Shown here piece after piece: positions 39,339 through 54,300 of a DNA stretch of 64,000 bases. The stretch comes from Pardosa pseudoannulata. Taxonomy: Eukaryota > Arthropoda > Arachnida > Araneae > Lycosidae. The position numbers were made by a program, and so were the translations under genes. The notes under the pieces were generated by a model. That model was not told the DNA's origin, made no database searches, and worked only from the letters and a program-made list of their open reading frames with translations. Where the stretch lies: NCBI GenBank assembly GCA_032207245.1, contig CM063509.1, positions 98,840,412 to 98,904,411 on the forward strand, read 5' to 3'. Every line of letters begins with the position of its first letter. Positions within the stretch are counted from its first letter, which is position 1.

Positions 39339-42300
39339 CATATATATATATAATTTACACTGTAAGAACAAATCTATAGTACCTATATGTTTTCATAAAT
39401 TACACTTAAATTCTTTACTTTCTAGTAAGCTGGTTATAAAACTAGAATATAAAAATGAAATGCATTTATGTGTGTGTGTGTATTCCCTTCGACATTCTTG
39501 GAAACAGCAAGTAGCTAGATGTTTTAGTATAAGACAATATGGGCTTATGTGCTCTGTCCAAGTGTTCATAACTGCTTTAATGACGGTGTCTCGTCCTTTC
39601 TCTATTTCAGGAGTACAACAGTGCGACGGTCAAGCTAGACCTATCTCCCCGGTTCCAAGAGCGGCTGTCCAGCGGTAAGTTCGAGCTGCGGATATCTTCC
39701 AAGGACGGACTTCGCTACCAGAGCGGCCGCATCACTCCCAAGGTCACGTGCAACGGTAGGCACCTCTGATATACATATATATCCGGGTTTGGCCTGTCCC
39801 TCATTATAACAAGTCCCTAATTGATGGTCGAAGATGCGAGGCTTCGATAATCGAACCAAATAATTAGTCAGGGCTCCTTTCTTTTTGAGGTTTCTTTTTC
39901 GTTCGCGTTAAATATTCATGAAGGGAGTCAGACTGACTCCATAGCAGACGCCAGAGGTGTTGCCCATCATGGTGCCAGGAATTTATAGGAATTTCTCTAC
40001 GGTCTTGATTCGCAATCTATTCCTATAGAAATTGCCGCCATCAGTGGCTTATTGTGGACCTTGAAAAGTATTCAAGCTATTCATTAAATAGCTTTTTCTT
40101 ATAAACCTGCTGAAAATATCCAGTATAAGCACAGAATTTCTTATCCAAGACCGACAGCTATTGAATTAATAGTTCTTCTGTTTCTCGTGAATTATCAATT
40201 TTAGTAACAACAATAGTCGGTTTTAAGAAAAAAGTATTAACTAGCTTGAAACTAGTTGCCAATTCTTTTCTTCTTGTGATTAATAATTATATGTTCCTTT
40301 CAATACCATATTAAATAAGAGAACACAATTTCTTATCCAAGATGAATTAATAGTTCTATTTACATGAATTATAAATTGTAACAACAATAATTAGTATTAA
40401 GGAAAAGGTATTAACTAGTTTCAAGCTAATTGTAAACCTTTTTCTTCTTGTGATCAATAAATGTATGTTGCTTTCAATAGCCTATTAAATAAGAGAACAC
40501 CATTTCTTATTCAAGATCGACAACTACTAAATTAATAGTTCTTTTTACATGAATTATCAATAGTAACAACAATAATTTGTATTAAGGAAAAACTATTAAC
40601 TAGTTTGAAGCTAGTTGTCAACCTTTTTCTTCTTGTGATCAATAAATATCTGATTCTTTTCAGTATCCTATTAAAAAAAAAGAACACAATATTTTATTCA
40701 AGATAGACAACTACTTAAGTAATAGTTCTTCTGTTTCTCGGGAATTATCGATTTTAGTCACAACAATAGTCGGTTTTAAGGAAAAAGTATTAACTAGCTT
40801 GAAACTAGTTGCCAATTCTTCTCTTCTTGTGATTAATAAATATATGTTAATTTCAATATCCTATTAAAGAAGAAAACACAATTTCTTATCCAAGATCTGC
40901 AAGTACTGAATTAATAGTTCTCTTTACATGAATTATAAATTGTAACAACAGTTATTAGTATTAAGGAAAATGTATTAACTAGTTTGAAGCTAGTTGTAAG
41001 CCTTTTTCTTCAAATTTTAATTCGTCTTTAAAATTTACTTAATAATAAGTCTTTCCTGCTGCCAACTCATACCTAACATCCTGTGATTGTTAGTTTTCAA
41101 AAGCTTGTAAAACCTATTGAACTTAAAGATATTAAATAACCTTTCTATCACTTCAGAAAAATAGATCGCAATTATCTATTAATATTATATACTGCTACAT
41201 CTTTTTCATTTGATTTTATAGTGTTTGGTTAAGATCAGTGGCACATGAAGCTAAAAATGGTAGCTGAAATGCCAAATTTATCGCAGTCTTCAAATTTTAC
41301 TTAATCTATATATATAAAAATGAATTTGTGTCTGTCTGTCTGTACTCGATAGACTCAAAAACCATGCATCCAATCGCCGTGAAAATTTGGGAAATTATTA
41401 GGTATATCCCTGGGAAGGTTTTTGTAAATTTTTAAAGTTCGAAATCCATTCTTTCCCCCTTTTTCGAGCGTTTCATGTCATTATTCCAAGCATTATTTTC
41501 CCCGGTTAAACGCAAACGATTATCTTTTTAATTTATCGCATCATAACTAAGTGAAAGAAGCAATAATTTCTAGCAATGTGACGTCATTCCGTTAATCCCA
41601 TGTAATTATTTAAAGCGCGGTTTTCCTCGGTTAAAAGCAGGAGATTAAATTTTTTAATTTATCACATAATAAATAGGTGTAAACGATATTTTTCATCATT
41701 ATGACGTTATTCCTTTAAATATCTCATTTATTCATTTCTTATTTTAAATTATTTAAACATCGTCTGCGTAGTATCCATTCGATTTGACCTGGAAATTTAG
41801 ATATAAAGTGATTAACTTTCATTTCTATGTGACGCAAATTATAGAATTTTTATATAAGAACTAATTTTAAATTTAATTCTTGGTTAATTTTTACAATGAA
41901 ATGTTTATCAACAATATTCTAATAACAAAAAGTACAAATTTTAGTGACTCTCATAGGCAAATAAAAATCTATCATTTTATATAGTTATCTTTATATTCAT
42001 ATAGATGTCGATATGAATGTGTGTTTCTGTTTCATACAAAACCATGTGGTCTGTCATAAATTTCCTTAATTTTGAACAACATTTATTAATACCAACAAAA
42101 TTACAACGGTTTCTGTCAAAACTTCTGCTTCCTATTCTACCACGTCATATGGCAAGATCCATTAACGTTGCTAATCAACGTACAGTAGTCATACAGTAAT
42201 GTAATTCAGGGTTAAACTTATATTCTACCATAAAAAAGTTTGAGCAAATTTAATAAGACACAAATTCTATTAAAAAACTGATTAATGTTATAATACGCTT

Positions 42301-44836
42301 ATGATAGAAATATATAAATATGTCAATGACTCGGAACTGCACTGTGACGAATTTAGAGAGTTATTCACGAAAAATAAATCTTTGTTTAAAAGTAATATGT
42401 TAAGTTCACCGTAGCAAAGCACGGGCAAACTTGCTAGTATATTATATAATGACACATGGTAAATGACAGCTATTTCGGCATTTAATAACATCTGTCGGTA
42501 ATGGAAATTTCTTTTATTTATATATAATCTTGGTGTGATTAATGACTAATCTATGTTACTTTTTTTTCAGTGTTCGAAGCCGTCATTACTCCTTCAGAAG
42601 TAACAGATCCTTCAAAAGATCCGGTTACCGGATTTATTTTGTTAGACATTGGACCCGAAGGTTATATAAACTATAAGGTAAGAAAACTAAAATAGTAAAG
42701 AATCTTCTAGATCAGCATTTTCCAATCTGTAGTATATGTACCATTAGTGATACACGAATAGATAGTGGGTAATTTTTTTTAAATACTTAGTTATTAGCAA
42801 CAACTAAATTATGTGTTCTGCTAAATTATTTTATTTACTAGCATATAACTCGTCATATGAAGGGATCAATAAAATTTTTAATCTTCCAGAATTGTAAAGT
42901 ACCTCATGAGGCAGGTAAAAAAATGGTTTGTATTTTCGCTAAGAATTATCTGGTACACGCTTAATAATTTGTTTATCTTTACTGACCGCATGTTAGTTGC
43001 CAACTTTAATTTATCTTGTCATATTAACAGAGTGGACAGCAGAGGTCTTAATATTGACAGGGATTATTTGACAGTATATACAAGAATGATGTCCAAAATT
43101 TAACGAATCGATTGCACACCGTGTGGTTATGTATAAAAAACAAACACACAAACGGACAAACTTATTAATTTTCGAAGCTATATAACTTAAACGCTACATA
43201 TTTATTAGTCTGTGAAATAGACTGCTAAATTTTTATGAAAAGAATTTGTTGTTAATGCTGGTGATAAAGTTTTCATTGCAACAAAAAATATTCGATGATT
43301 CAATTTAAAATTATCACATATGTATTTAATCTGTTATTTAACCCAAATATCAAACAAAATTATTTACGTAATATCTAAGTTCAGTGATAAAACTTAAACG
43401 CTAGATATTTATTAGTCTGTGAAATAGACTGCTAAATTTTTATGAAAAGAATTTGTTGTTAATGCTGGTGATAAAGTTTTCATTGCAACAAAAAATAATC
43501 GATGATTAAATTTAAAATTATCACATATGTACCTAATCTGTTATTTAAGCCAAATATAAAAGAAAATTATTTACGTAATATCTAAATTCAGTGATAAAAC
43601 GTATGAAAATAATGCAGACGATATTTAAATAATTTAGAATAAGAAATGATTAAATGAGATGGTTAAAGGAATGACGTCATAATGCTAGAAAAAAAATGTT
43701 ATTTTCATCGATGACCGATTGGTTAGGATGCTAGCCTTCGGTACTTACATTCGTGGGTTCGAATCCCACTGTGGCATAGACGTTCGTAGCCGTTCGGAAT
43801 CGGCTTTAAACTGTAGCTCCCGGTCTAATTAGCCCTCGTGTTGCAAAAAAGTAGACCGTAGCACTCCAAACCAAACCATATTTTCATCTACTTACAATGT
43901 GATAAATTGATAAATATAACCGTCTGCCCTTAACCAGGAAAATAGATCTTGAAATAATGGCATTAAACGCTCGAATAGAGGGGAAAGGGTGGATTTCGAA
44001 CGCTTAAAAGACGACAGTATTTTTCGCTATGATATGAAGCATATTTATACCAATTTATTGTAGAATCGGATCAATAGTTTTGAACGTAAACTTTACTCGC
44101 TTTGAATTTTACTAACCCCATGAATGCTTCTATCTATTCCAGATTCAACTGCTTCATAAATTAGAGGAGAGACTGACAGATAACTTAGGCTATTATTATA
44201 GAGGGGATAATAAGTTTATGGATATTAAAATATCTTTTTGGTTCTTTTGCTTAGTTATATTTCGCGATTTAATAAAGTAGAAATATCGAATTCTCAAGCA
44301 AATTTGGACCAGATGAGCATCCACTGTAGACTTAATATATTTTAAAAAGCTAATTATCTGTCTTTATCTATAAAAAGAGAAATTAAAATGGCAAAAGAAT
44401 ATTTAGTAGTTACCAGCCAAAAAGCAAACTTTGCAAGACCATCAAAACCGACAACAGAATAATACATCGTATCTTTCATTTACCTTTGTACTTTCAAGGA
44501 GATTGTTTCCAAAAGTTTATCTTAATTAGATCTAACAGACTGCTTTCACTTTTACGGTGTATTTAATAAATCCGTGAAACCATTTCGTGTTTCCTGAACG
44601 TGCTTGTTACTTGATTGGAGTGACGAACACATTTGTAATTCTGTTAATCGTACATCTGCTTCTCGTAGTTGCAAGAATTGTTTGTTATATAAAATGTTAT
44701 ATTTTTCCAGGCTTTAAATTACATTTTTCAGATTAATTGAATTATTGTTACGCGATTTGAGTTGTAGAAATTGCGCTTTTGGCTATTGGGTAAACGTAAC
44801 AATGGATCGGCGGTCCGTACCATCTTGACAATAAAT

Positions 44837-44921
<85 letters not shown>

Positions 44922-45258
44922 AGGTATAAAAATGTGGGGTTAGGAAAATTAAGCGAGTTGTGGACAATTTAAAAGAGAACTATTTCATAATAACAAAATA
45001 AATGTAAAAAACATACGCTCGTGTAAGCTTTTAGGATCCTCCGGTCAAGCGGAAAGATATTTGAAGAATTCGATGAGTATGCAAACCGATAGTTGTCAGT
45101 TGGCACGTAAGCGTAGAGCTGTCAACACACTCCATGTGTGGCTCGCCACGAATAAATGGAAATGGCGCAAGCGACGCCTAAAACGGAAACTCTATAGTAA
45201 ATAAAGAAGTGTTTAAACAAGAACGACTAATTATATCATTCGCCCTACATTGGATCTC

Positions 45259-45341
<83 letters not shown>

Positions 45342-48300
45342 CATTGTTAATCCTCAACCGGCCTTTTTTTCTTAACATTTGGTCTTGGACATATATCTCT
45401 AATTACCAAAATGTTTCAAATAAAATAAACACTCCTTTTATAGTATTTATAATTTAGAAAATTCCTTTTTTTGGGGGGGGGCGGGGGTGATGAAATTTAA
45501 ATTTTTATTAAGTTTTCGCTTTCTTATCGTCAATTGGGTATGGTCAAGTTTTTTTTACACCAGAGGTTTCCAATATTAACCTAATTTTCTTAATTACTTT
45601 CTTTAAAAAGGATGGATAACGGCCTACACATTATTGTAAAAAAAAAAAACTACAGCTAGTTACATATTCTATGAAATAGATTCAATATAATGTACATATT
45701 ATTATGCAATTTGTGTTCTCCACATTGTGTATCACAACGAATACAGCGTAAAAATCAGTCACTACAATTTTATAATGATTTTATTAAGTAATTTTATTTT
45801 TAATAAAATAATAATAATAATAGCCCAAGCGTAGCTAGTTACCAATGCTGTCTGGAATTAATTTTTTCGAAAACAAATTTTTAATACAAAACTAAAATAT
45901 TTATATATAATAGAGTACTAAAATATCTGTTTGATTATTAAACACTTTAAACAAAATTTCCATACAAATTACGACTTACTGGATTGATATATATGAAACT
46001 GCTTATATTTTAAAAATCTATTCTTCCCATTAGGTTAAAAAAATAATGTGATGGTAATTCAGAGAATCAACAACAAATGACTGTCTTGATCTCATTGTTG
46101 CTTATTTAAGTGCAAAGTTGAAAATGCTTTTCACAAAGTATTATCCCAACCAATAAGAAATTGTCTGATGATAATATTTATTTGAAAAAGTAATTGTTCG
46201 TGGCCGTGTATGGGTAGCGCTTGTTTCACACTATTTTCTTGTATTCTATATATTACACGTTGTCATTTGAGCAAGTAAAGTATACCAGGTTCTAAACTAT
46301 CTCTTTGTCCTTCAGCTTCATGTCAGCGACCCAAATATCGAGGCTGTGCGAATATCCTTGGAGACGGACGTCGAGACACCAACTGGCACGGGTATGAGAC
46401 TCTTACAACAGATGTCGCAAAATCTTACTGACTCCTGGGTAAGTGACCAAGTCCTGAACTCAATCCACGAGGTGTTTTGTGGTTTCCACGTTAAGACTGA
46501 CAAAATTGCTACACTGTATCTAAGTAAAGTTGAATCCCATTATGTTGAACTTCAAAGAACCAAAGTTTTGTTTGCTATATCCAGTGGTTCATTATATCCT
46601 ATCTGTTAAAGTGTTAGATATCTCGTGTGTAATGCATTAAAAATTAGGTATATTCAATAGAGATTAAATCGAAAAAGTGATTAAAAAATTATTAAAAATT
46701 ATCTTTTATGGATTAAATTAACTAAAATCGTTACAACTAAATTTATCAACCATTCATACCGATTTCTGATTTATTTCGCTTTCTTCGCTTCCGAAAGCTG
46801 AATACCAAGTACATATATTTTTCTTCTACTAGCAGCCATAGTAATAATAATAATTCACCATAATACCAATAATTAATATTTTTATTCTGCTAACAAGAAA
46901 AATAAAATTCCATCAGATACTCTGCAGACGTCGAATTTCAAATTTTAAACACGTATAAACCTTAGCTTATGTACCAGAAATTTGTCGTAAATATTAATTT
47001 TTAAAGTTAATTATTATTTCAAACGTAGTATCATTTGAAATGTACCATGCGCATTCCTTTTGCACGTTTCTTCAGATACGCCACAAACGTTAAATTTCAA
47101 TTTTTAAGCATGTATAAGCTGCGGCCTGTTTATCTGACATTACAGTAAATATTAATTTTTTAAAGTTATTAGTTATTTCAAGTGCAGTGGTTTTAGAACT
47201 GGATCATGTGCATCTCCTTTGTACATAATACGCTCACTTTTATATATAAGATACCTTTTAGAATTTAGAATCAATCCAAATATTTAGTGCTACAGTCTAT
47301 TTAACGACCAATTGATTCTCCATTAAACGGAAAAACATAATCTTAATTCCAAAAGACTAAAAACCACTCTCTTTTCTCCGATTCTAAATCTGCCAAGCAA
47401 ATAACCTTTTAGAATTTAGAATCCAAGAAAAATATTTAATGCTACAGTCTCTTCTATTTAACGACCAATTGACTCTCCCATTAAACGAAGAAACGCAATC
47501 TAAATTCCAAATGATTAAAAACCCCTCTCTTTTCTGATTCTAAATCTACCAAGCAAGTAATCTTTTTGAATTTAATATCAAACAAAATATTTAATGCTAC
47601 AGTCTCTTCTATTTAACGACCATTTGACTCCCCCATTAAACGAAGAAACGCAATCTTAATTCCAAATGATTAAAAACCCTTCTTTTTTCTCTGATTCTAA
47701 ATCTGCCAAGCAAGTAACTTTTTAGAATTTAGAATCAAACAAAACATTTAATGTTAGTCTCTTGTATTTAACGACCATTTGACTCCCCAATTAAACGGAG
47801 AATCGCAATCTTAATTCCAAAACATTTCAAGCAAGTAACCTTTTAGAGTTTAAATTCAAATAAAATATTTAATGCTAAATTCTCTTCTATTTAACCATCA
47901 ATTGACTCCCCCATTAAACGGAGAAACACAATCATAATTCCAAAAGATTAAAAACCCCTCTTTTTTCTCTGATTCTAAATCTGCCAAGCAAGTGACCTTT
48001 TAGAGTTTAAAATCATATAAAATATTTAATGCTACAGTCTCTTCTATTCAACGACCAATTGACTTCCCATTAACCGGAGAAGCGCATTCTTAATTCGAAA
48101 TGATTAAAAAACCCTCTCTTTTCTTTGATTCTAAATCTGCCAAGCAAGTAACATTTAGAATTTAAAATCAAACAAAATATTTAATGCTAAAGTCTCTTCT
48201 ATTTAACGACCATTTGAATTCCCTATTAAACAAAGAAACACAATCTTAATTCCAAAAGATTAAAACCCCCCTCTCTTTTCTCTGATTCTAAATCTGCCAA

Positions 48301-51300
48301 GCCAGTAACCTTTTAGAATTTAAAATCAAATAAAATATTTAATGCTAATCTCTTTTATTTAACGACCATTTGACTCCCCCATTAAACGGAGAAACGCAAT
48401 GTTAATTCCAAAAAATTAAACACCCCTATCTTTTCTCTCATTCTAAATCTACCAAGCAAGTAACCTTTTAGAATTTAGAATCCAACAAACTATTTAATGC
48501 TACAGTCTCTTCTATTTAACGACCAATCGACTCCCCCCATTAAACGGAGCAACGCAGTCTTAATTCCAAAAGATTAAAAACCCCTCTATTTTTTCTGATT
48601 CTAAATCTACCAAGCAAGTAATCTTAGGATTTAGAATCAAACAAAATGTTTAATACAACATTCTCTTCAAGAAAACACACAAGTCTTAATTCCAAAAGGT
48701 TACAAAAAGCCATCTCTTTTCTCTGATTCTAAATCTGACAAGCAAGTAACCTTTTAGAATTTAAAATCAAATAAAATATTTAATGCTAGTCTCTTCTATT
48801 TAACGACCAATTGACTCCCCCATTAAACGAATAAACGCACGTCTTAATTCAAAAGGATAAAAAAAAACCTCTCTTTTCTCTGATTCCAAATCTGCCGAGC
48901 AAGTGATGTTTACCCTGGATGTTCATCCGATTCCGGATAAATGCGATATCCTGATAGCTTTTTATCGCAGCAACCGATAATATCGAGTTGAAACCTTGCC
49001 AGTACAAACAGACGACACGTGCTTTTTGAATAGCCTTCTAACTGGGAGGAGTGTATCTCCGATTACGCAACTAAAATAGAAAAAGAAATTTTTTTTGTCA
49101 CCTGTTCGCCGAATTTTTTCCTTTGCTCCTTTAAGGACATTTTACTAATTTCTACCAATATGCCGTTTATTGACTCTACGGCATGCCCAAAATATTAACG
49201 GCAATTCTGCCTATGGACTGATGGCTGAAAAAAACTATAAATTTTTATCTTTTAACATAAACATTTCGGCTTGGCATGCGTATTTGCATTTTATTTTGAC
49301 GTAAATATCCTCTTTATTTTTTGCATAGCTTCTCCTTATTTCAGTTCCCTTAGTAAACAATATCTCTGTATTTGTGCTTAAGGTGTTAACAGCCTTCCTG
49401 CTATGAGCCAATGGCTGAAAAAAGTATACATTTTTAAAATTTAACATAGAAGTTTCGTTTTTTCTTAGGTATATTTGTATTATATTTTGACGTAAAATCC
49501 CCTTTATTTTTTGCATAGCTTCTCCTTATTTCAGTCCCTTTAGTAAACAATATATCTATGTGCGTAAGGTGTTAACAGCCTTCCTGCTATGGACCAATGG
49601 CTGAAAAATGTATAAATTTTTAAAACATAACATAAAACTTTCTTTTCGTACGTATTTGTATTATATTTTGACGTAAATATCCCCTTTACTTTTTGCATAG
49701 CTTCTCCTTATTTCAGTCCCCTTAGTAAACAATATCTCCGTATCTGTGCGTAAGATGTTAACAGTCTTCCTGCTATGGACCAATAGTTGAAAATAGTATA
49801 AATTTTTAAAATTAAATATAAAAGTTTCGTCTTTTCTTATGTATTTGTATTATATTTTGACGTAAATATCCCCTTTATTTTTTGCGTAGCTTTTCCTAAT
49901 TTCAGTCTCCTTAGTAAACAATATCTCAGTATCTGTGCGTAAGGTGTTAACAGCCTTCCTGCTATGGACCAATGGCTGAAAAAAGTATAAATTTTTAAAA
50001 CTTAACATAAAAGTTTCGTCTTTTCTTACGTATTTGTATTATATTTTGACGTAAATATCCCCTTTACTTTTTACATAGCTTTTCCTTATTTCAGTTTTCT
50101 TAGTAAACAATATCTCTGTATCTGTGCTTAAGGTGTTAACAGCCTTCCTGTTATGGACCAATGGCTGAAATATGTATAAATTTTTAAAACTTAACATAAA
50201 AGTTTCGTCTTTTCTTACGTATTTGTATTAGATTTTGATGTAAATATCCCCTTTATTTTTTACATAGCTTTTCCTTATTTCAGTCCCCTTAGTAAACAAT
50301 ATCTCTGTATCTGCTCGCAATGTGTTAACAGAAAAAACACAACTTTTAACATAATAGTTTCGTCTTTCCTTACGTATTTGTATTATATTTTGACGTAAAT
50401 ATCCCCTTTACTTTTTGCATAGCTTCTCCTTATTTCAGTCCCCTTAGTAAACAATATCTCCGTATCTGTGCGTTAGGTGTTAACAGGCTTCCTGCTATGG
50501 ACCAATGGCTGAAAATAGTATAAATTTTTAAAATTTAATATAAAAGTTCCGTCTTTTCTTATGTATTTGTATTATATTTTGACGTAAATTTCCCCTATAC
50601 TTTTTGCATAGCATTATTTGTCATTGTTCTCTTAGCATATCTTTCTTACACAAAGGGCTCTATTTATAACACAAACTTTTTAACATAAAATAAGAATTTC
50701 AACCTATGTACCTGTATTTTTGATTAATCTCCTCCATGTATTTTTCTTAGCTCCTGCTTTTCATAGAACTGGATTATACATTCCCACTTTTTTTTGCTTA
50801 ATATTTCATTTTAAGGGCCCCACTACTTAATTTTTGTCTTTTACTCCTTATTTTTAAATTGAATGTGATCAATTTCTCTCTCGAAATCCACAGCAATTTC
50901 TTATTTTCTTATTGAAAAAATCTTTCGTATACTTAAAAGGTTTAAATTTTCATGCTTCCTATAGGTAACAGTCATGCAGATTTTAATGAAACGAAGCAAA
51001 TGTTTGTAGATATTTCAGTTACATATGGTGTTTATTTTCCTTGCAGAATGTAATAGAACTAAAACTTTCTTTTAATCAACAGGGTGTCCCCTAATAACAT
51101 ATTTTAAGAATATATATATTTTATATTTGATTTATGTTTTATGAAATATATATATATATTTAATATTATAAAAGGTCTTAAAATATATATATATAATTAT
51201 ATATATATATATATATATGTAATGAACTGACTTCTATTTGTCATGGCCATAAAAATTTCCGTATCAGCTATTTATAATATTATAATTTCACTTCATCTTA

Positions 51301-54300
51301 AAAGTTGTATCTTCTTTTCTTTGGAAATTTCCTAAATAACAGTCATGTAGGTTTATAATTGGCCATTTCTCTGATTGTAGAGTGAATTTTTAGTTACATA
51401 TGGAAGTTTAATTTTCCTTGCATTGAATGTAATAGAAAAGTCTAAAACTTTCTTCTTTCCCAATCAACACCGGGTGTAATGCGCTAGTGTGTGTATATAT
51501 ATATATATAGGCATTTTTAAAAACTTAATTTTGAAATATTGTCGGGTATTTATTGAACATGCCGTGTCTGGTTTATAATCATTAAAATGTGTTACTCAGG
51601 AAATAGGGTTTATGCCGTTATGTCGTGTATTTCAAGTAGGTCCTTATAAAAAATTACTTTGGTCCTTAGAAAGTCCTTAATTTTTGTTCTGGAAAAAGAG
51701 TGGGAATCCTGACCTAGCTCCAAAATTCTGTTTCATTTGTTATGAATTCTGGAAATTCATCTAAAGGTGTTTTTCAGAAATTTGTTGCTCGAGTAGAGTT
51801 TGTGAGACACTTAAAGAATACGCAAAACACGTACATTTTCTCACCATTGTAATTATTTATTTAGAAATACTAGACATTTGGTAACTAAACTCTTACCCCT
51901 CTAGCTTCCCAATATTACTGAACAGTAGAAGTAATATTGCATGTGCATATTTCCAAATTTTTCCAGTTCATCGGTCATCCAGAATTACAAAAACTACAAT
52001 TAGGAGAGTCACTAAGTTCAATCCTAAACAAATGAACTCTAGTGCAGCCGTTTTTTAATTATACTTTCCAGATGTGGTGCATGCCCTACCCTAGATAGCA
52101 TGCATACTTGCAGCAAGTTTGATGTTTTTCTGGATAATATCTTGTCACAACAAATTTGATGCGATAAACCTGCAGCAAAACTCCTTCAAGTTGGACGGAA
52201 CATAAAGCAACCACTCCTTTCCAACGCTATTTTGCTGCAAAACTGGGCAACCTTGAACCAAGCGAGAATCCTTAAGGCGCCTCCACACTATGGTCCACTG
52301 CAAGCCATCACCACCGTCTGGAGGGGCTTTGGCTTATCGTGGCCGATGGCGGCAGACGATAAAATAGCCTTGGCGGACGATGGCTTCGGAAGCGGTTTTT
52401 CTCCAAAGATCAAAGGCAGCCAGATGCGCAACTTAAGTGCGCAGTAGACACTATGGACGAATCGATGCGCTCATCTCATTCAGTGGCCCAGCGTGTGGAT
52501 GCGGCCCGTGAACCATCGTTCGAGGTCACCATCAGGAAGGGGTGAACAACTGGCCATAGTGTGGAGGCTACATTAGACTTGCTGTAGCCTTGATTCAAAC
52601 TTGCAGACTTGGCATGCTGAACTTGCAAGTTTCAGGCTTGCAAAGCAAAACTGCTGCAAATTTGCTGCAAACTAAATTTGCTATCTGGGATACATAGGCC
52701 GCATACTACATGGGAGGTAAAAACCCCAAAGTTTGAAAAGGTTTTTCCAGTATTTGAATTCAAGACTATTATAATTAAAAAAAGAAATAACTTAATGATG
52801 CTAAATCGTTTTAGTAATTAGTCTACAGATTTGTTTAAACAATTCTGTCTGTTGACACATGACTGATTACATTTGAAATAATAAAAAGAAATACCTGCCT
52901 CCGAGTTCGCGTGCACTCTCTGCACCCAAGAATAAATTTAAGCTTTTATCCCTGTGAACTCGCCGCGATGGCATTAAAAACTCAGTTTCCAAAACAGCTT
53001 GATCTCTCTGTTGGCAGGATTCTTGTCTGTCTATCTAGAATGTCTCGCATCTGTTTTGTTCACGTCCCTAGTGTGAAACATTTCGGATTGCCTCTGTGTC
53101 CCCGCTGAATGCCGAAATTGCTGTTGTCACTTGGTATGAGTTTAAGCGAACTCTAAATAAATAAATAAATTCCCTTACGACAGCTTTGGAGAGATTTGGG
53201 CACGAGTCAAATACTTTAAGTACAACATGAGGTGATTTTTATGTGAATGAATTATAAGGGTGAACATGGAAATTTTCATGTGTGTACATTACTCCAAGAA
53301 TGAACTATTATACAGATTTAAGGATTTTGTAGCGTAACAAAAATTTTCATACTTGTCAGCCATCCTAAATAATTTGTTATCTGAATTCTTTAATGTATTT
53401 GTTTTGAACTTTGATGTTAGCGAAGAATATAAAGATCGTTAAAATTATTTATTTTATATACTAATACGTAAATTGATAATTCTTTAGTTGGATCACTTTG
53501 AAATGTAATCCATAAAGCAATTATGATGGTGAACATGAAAGCTTTCATTTGTGTACCATAGTTAAAGGATGAGGGAATTACATGATTTTGTAGCTAGCAA
53601 AAATTTTCATAATAGTCAGTCATCCTAAATAATTTGCTACCCGAATTCTTTGATGTACTTGGTTTGAACTTTTATGTTGGAGAGGTTGGCGAGGAATAAA
53701 AGGTTCATTAAAATTATTTATTTTATACTCTACTATCAAAATAAAATAATTAATTTTAATGAACTTTATATTCTTCGCTAACATCAATGTTCAACCAAAT
53801 ACATCAAAGAATTCAGATAACAAATTATTTTGGATGGCTGTCAATTATGAAAATTTCTGTTACGCTAAAAAATCTTTAAACCTGTAAAATCATTCATTCT
53901 TGCAGTAACGTACACCCAAAGAAATGAAAATTTCCATGTTCCCCATCATAATTGCTTTACGGATTACATTTCAAAGTGATCCAACTAAAGAATTATCAAC
54001 TTATGCATTAGTATATAAAATAAATAATTTTAATGAACTGTATATTCTTCGCTAACATCAAAGTTCAAACCAAATGCATCAAAGAATTCATATAACAAAT
54101 TATTTATAATGTCTGACAACTATGAAAATTTCTGTTACGCTACAAAATCCTTAAACCTAAAAAAATCCTTCATTCTTGCAGTAACGTGCACTCACACAAA
54201 CGAAAATTTCCATGTACACCATCATAATTGCTTTATGGAACACATTTCAAAATGATCCAACTATAGGATTATCAATTTACGTATTAGTATATAAAATAAT

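Noticed and set aside
39006..39379. Open frames of 61-121 codons on both strands made of Tyr/Ile repeats
   Set aside because: They are translations of a TA/TACA microsatellite, not proteins.
43710..43790. Functional tRNA gene
   Set aside because: The A and B boxes belong to a SINE with a tail and target duplication; no proper cloverleaf was seen.
49235..49516. 93-codon minus-strand frame
   Set aside because: Lies within the 188-bp tandem array and is not kept open in other units.
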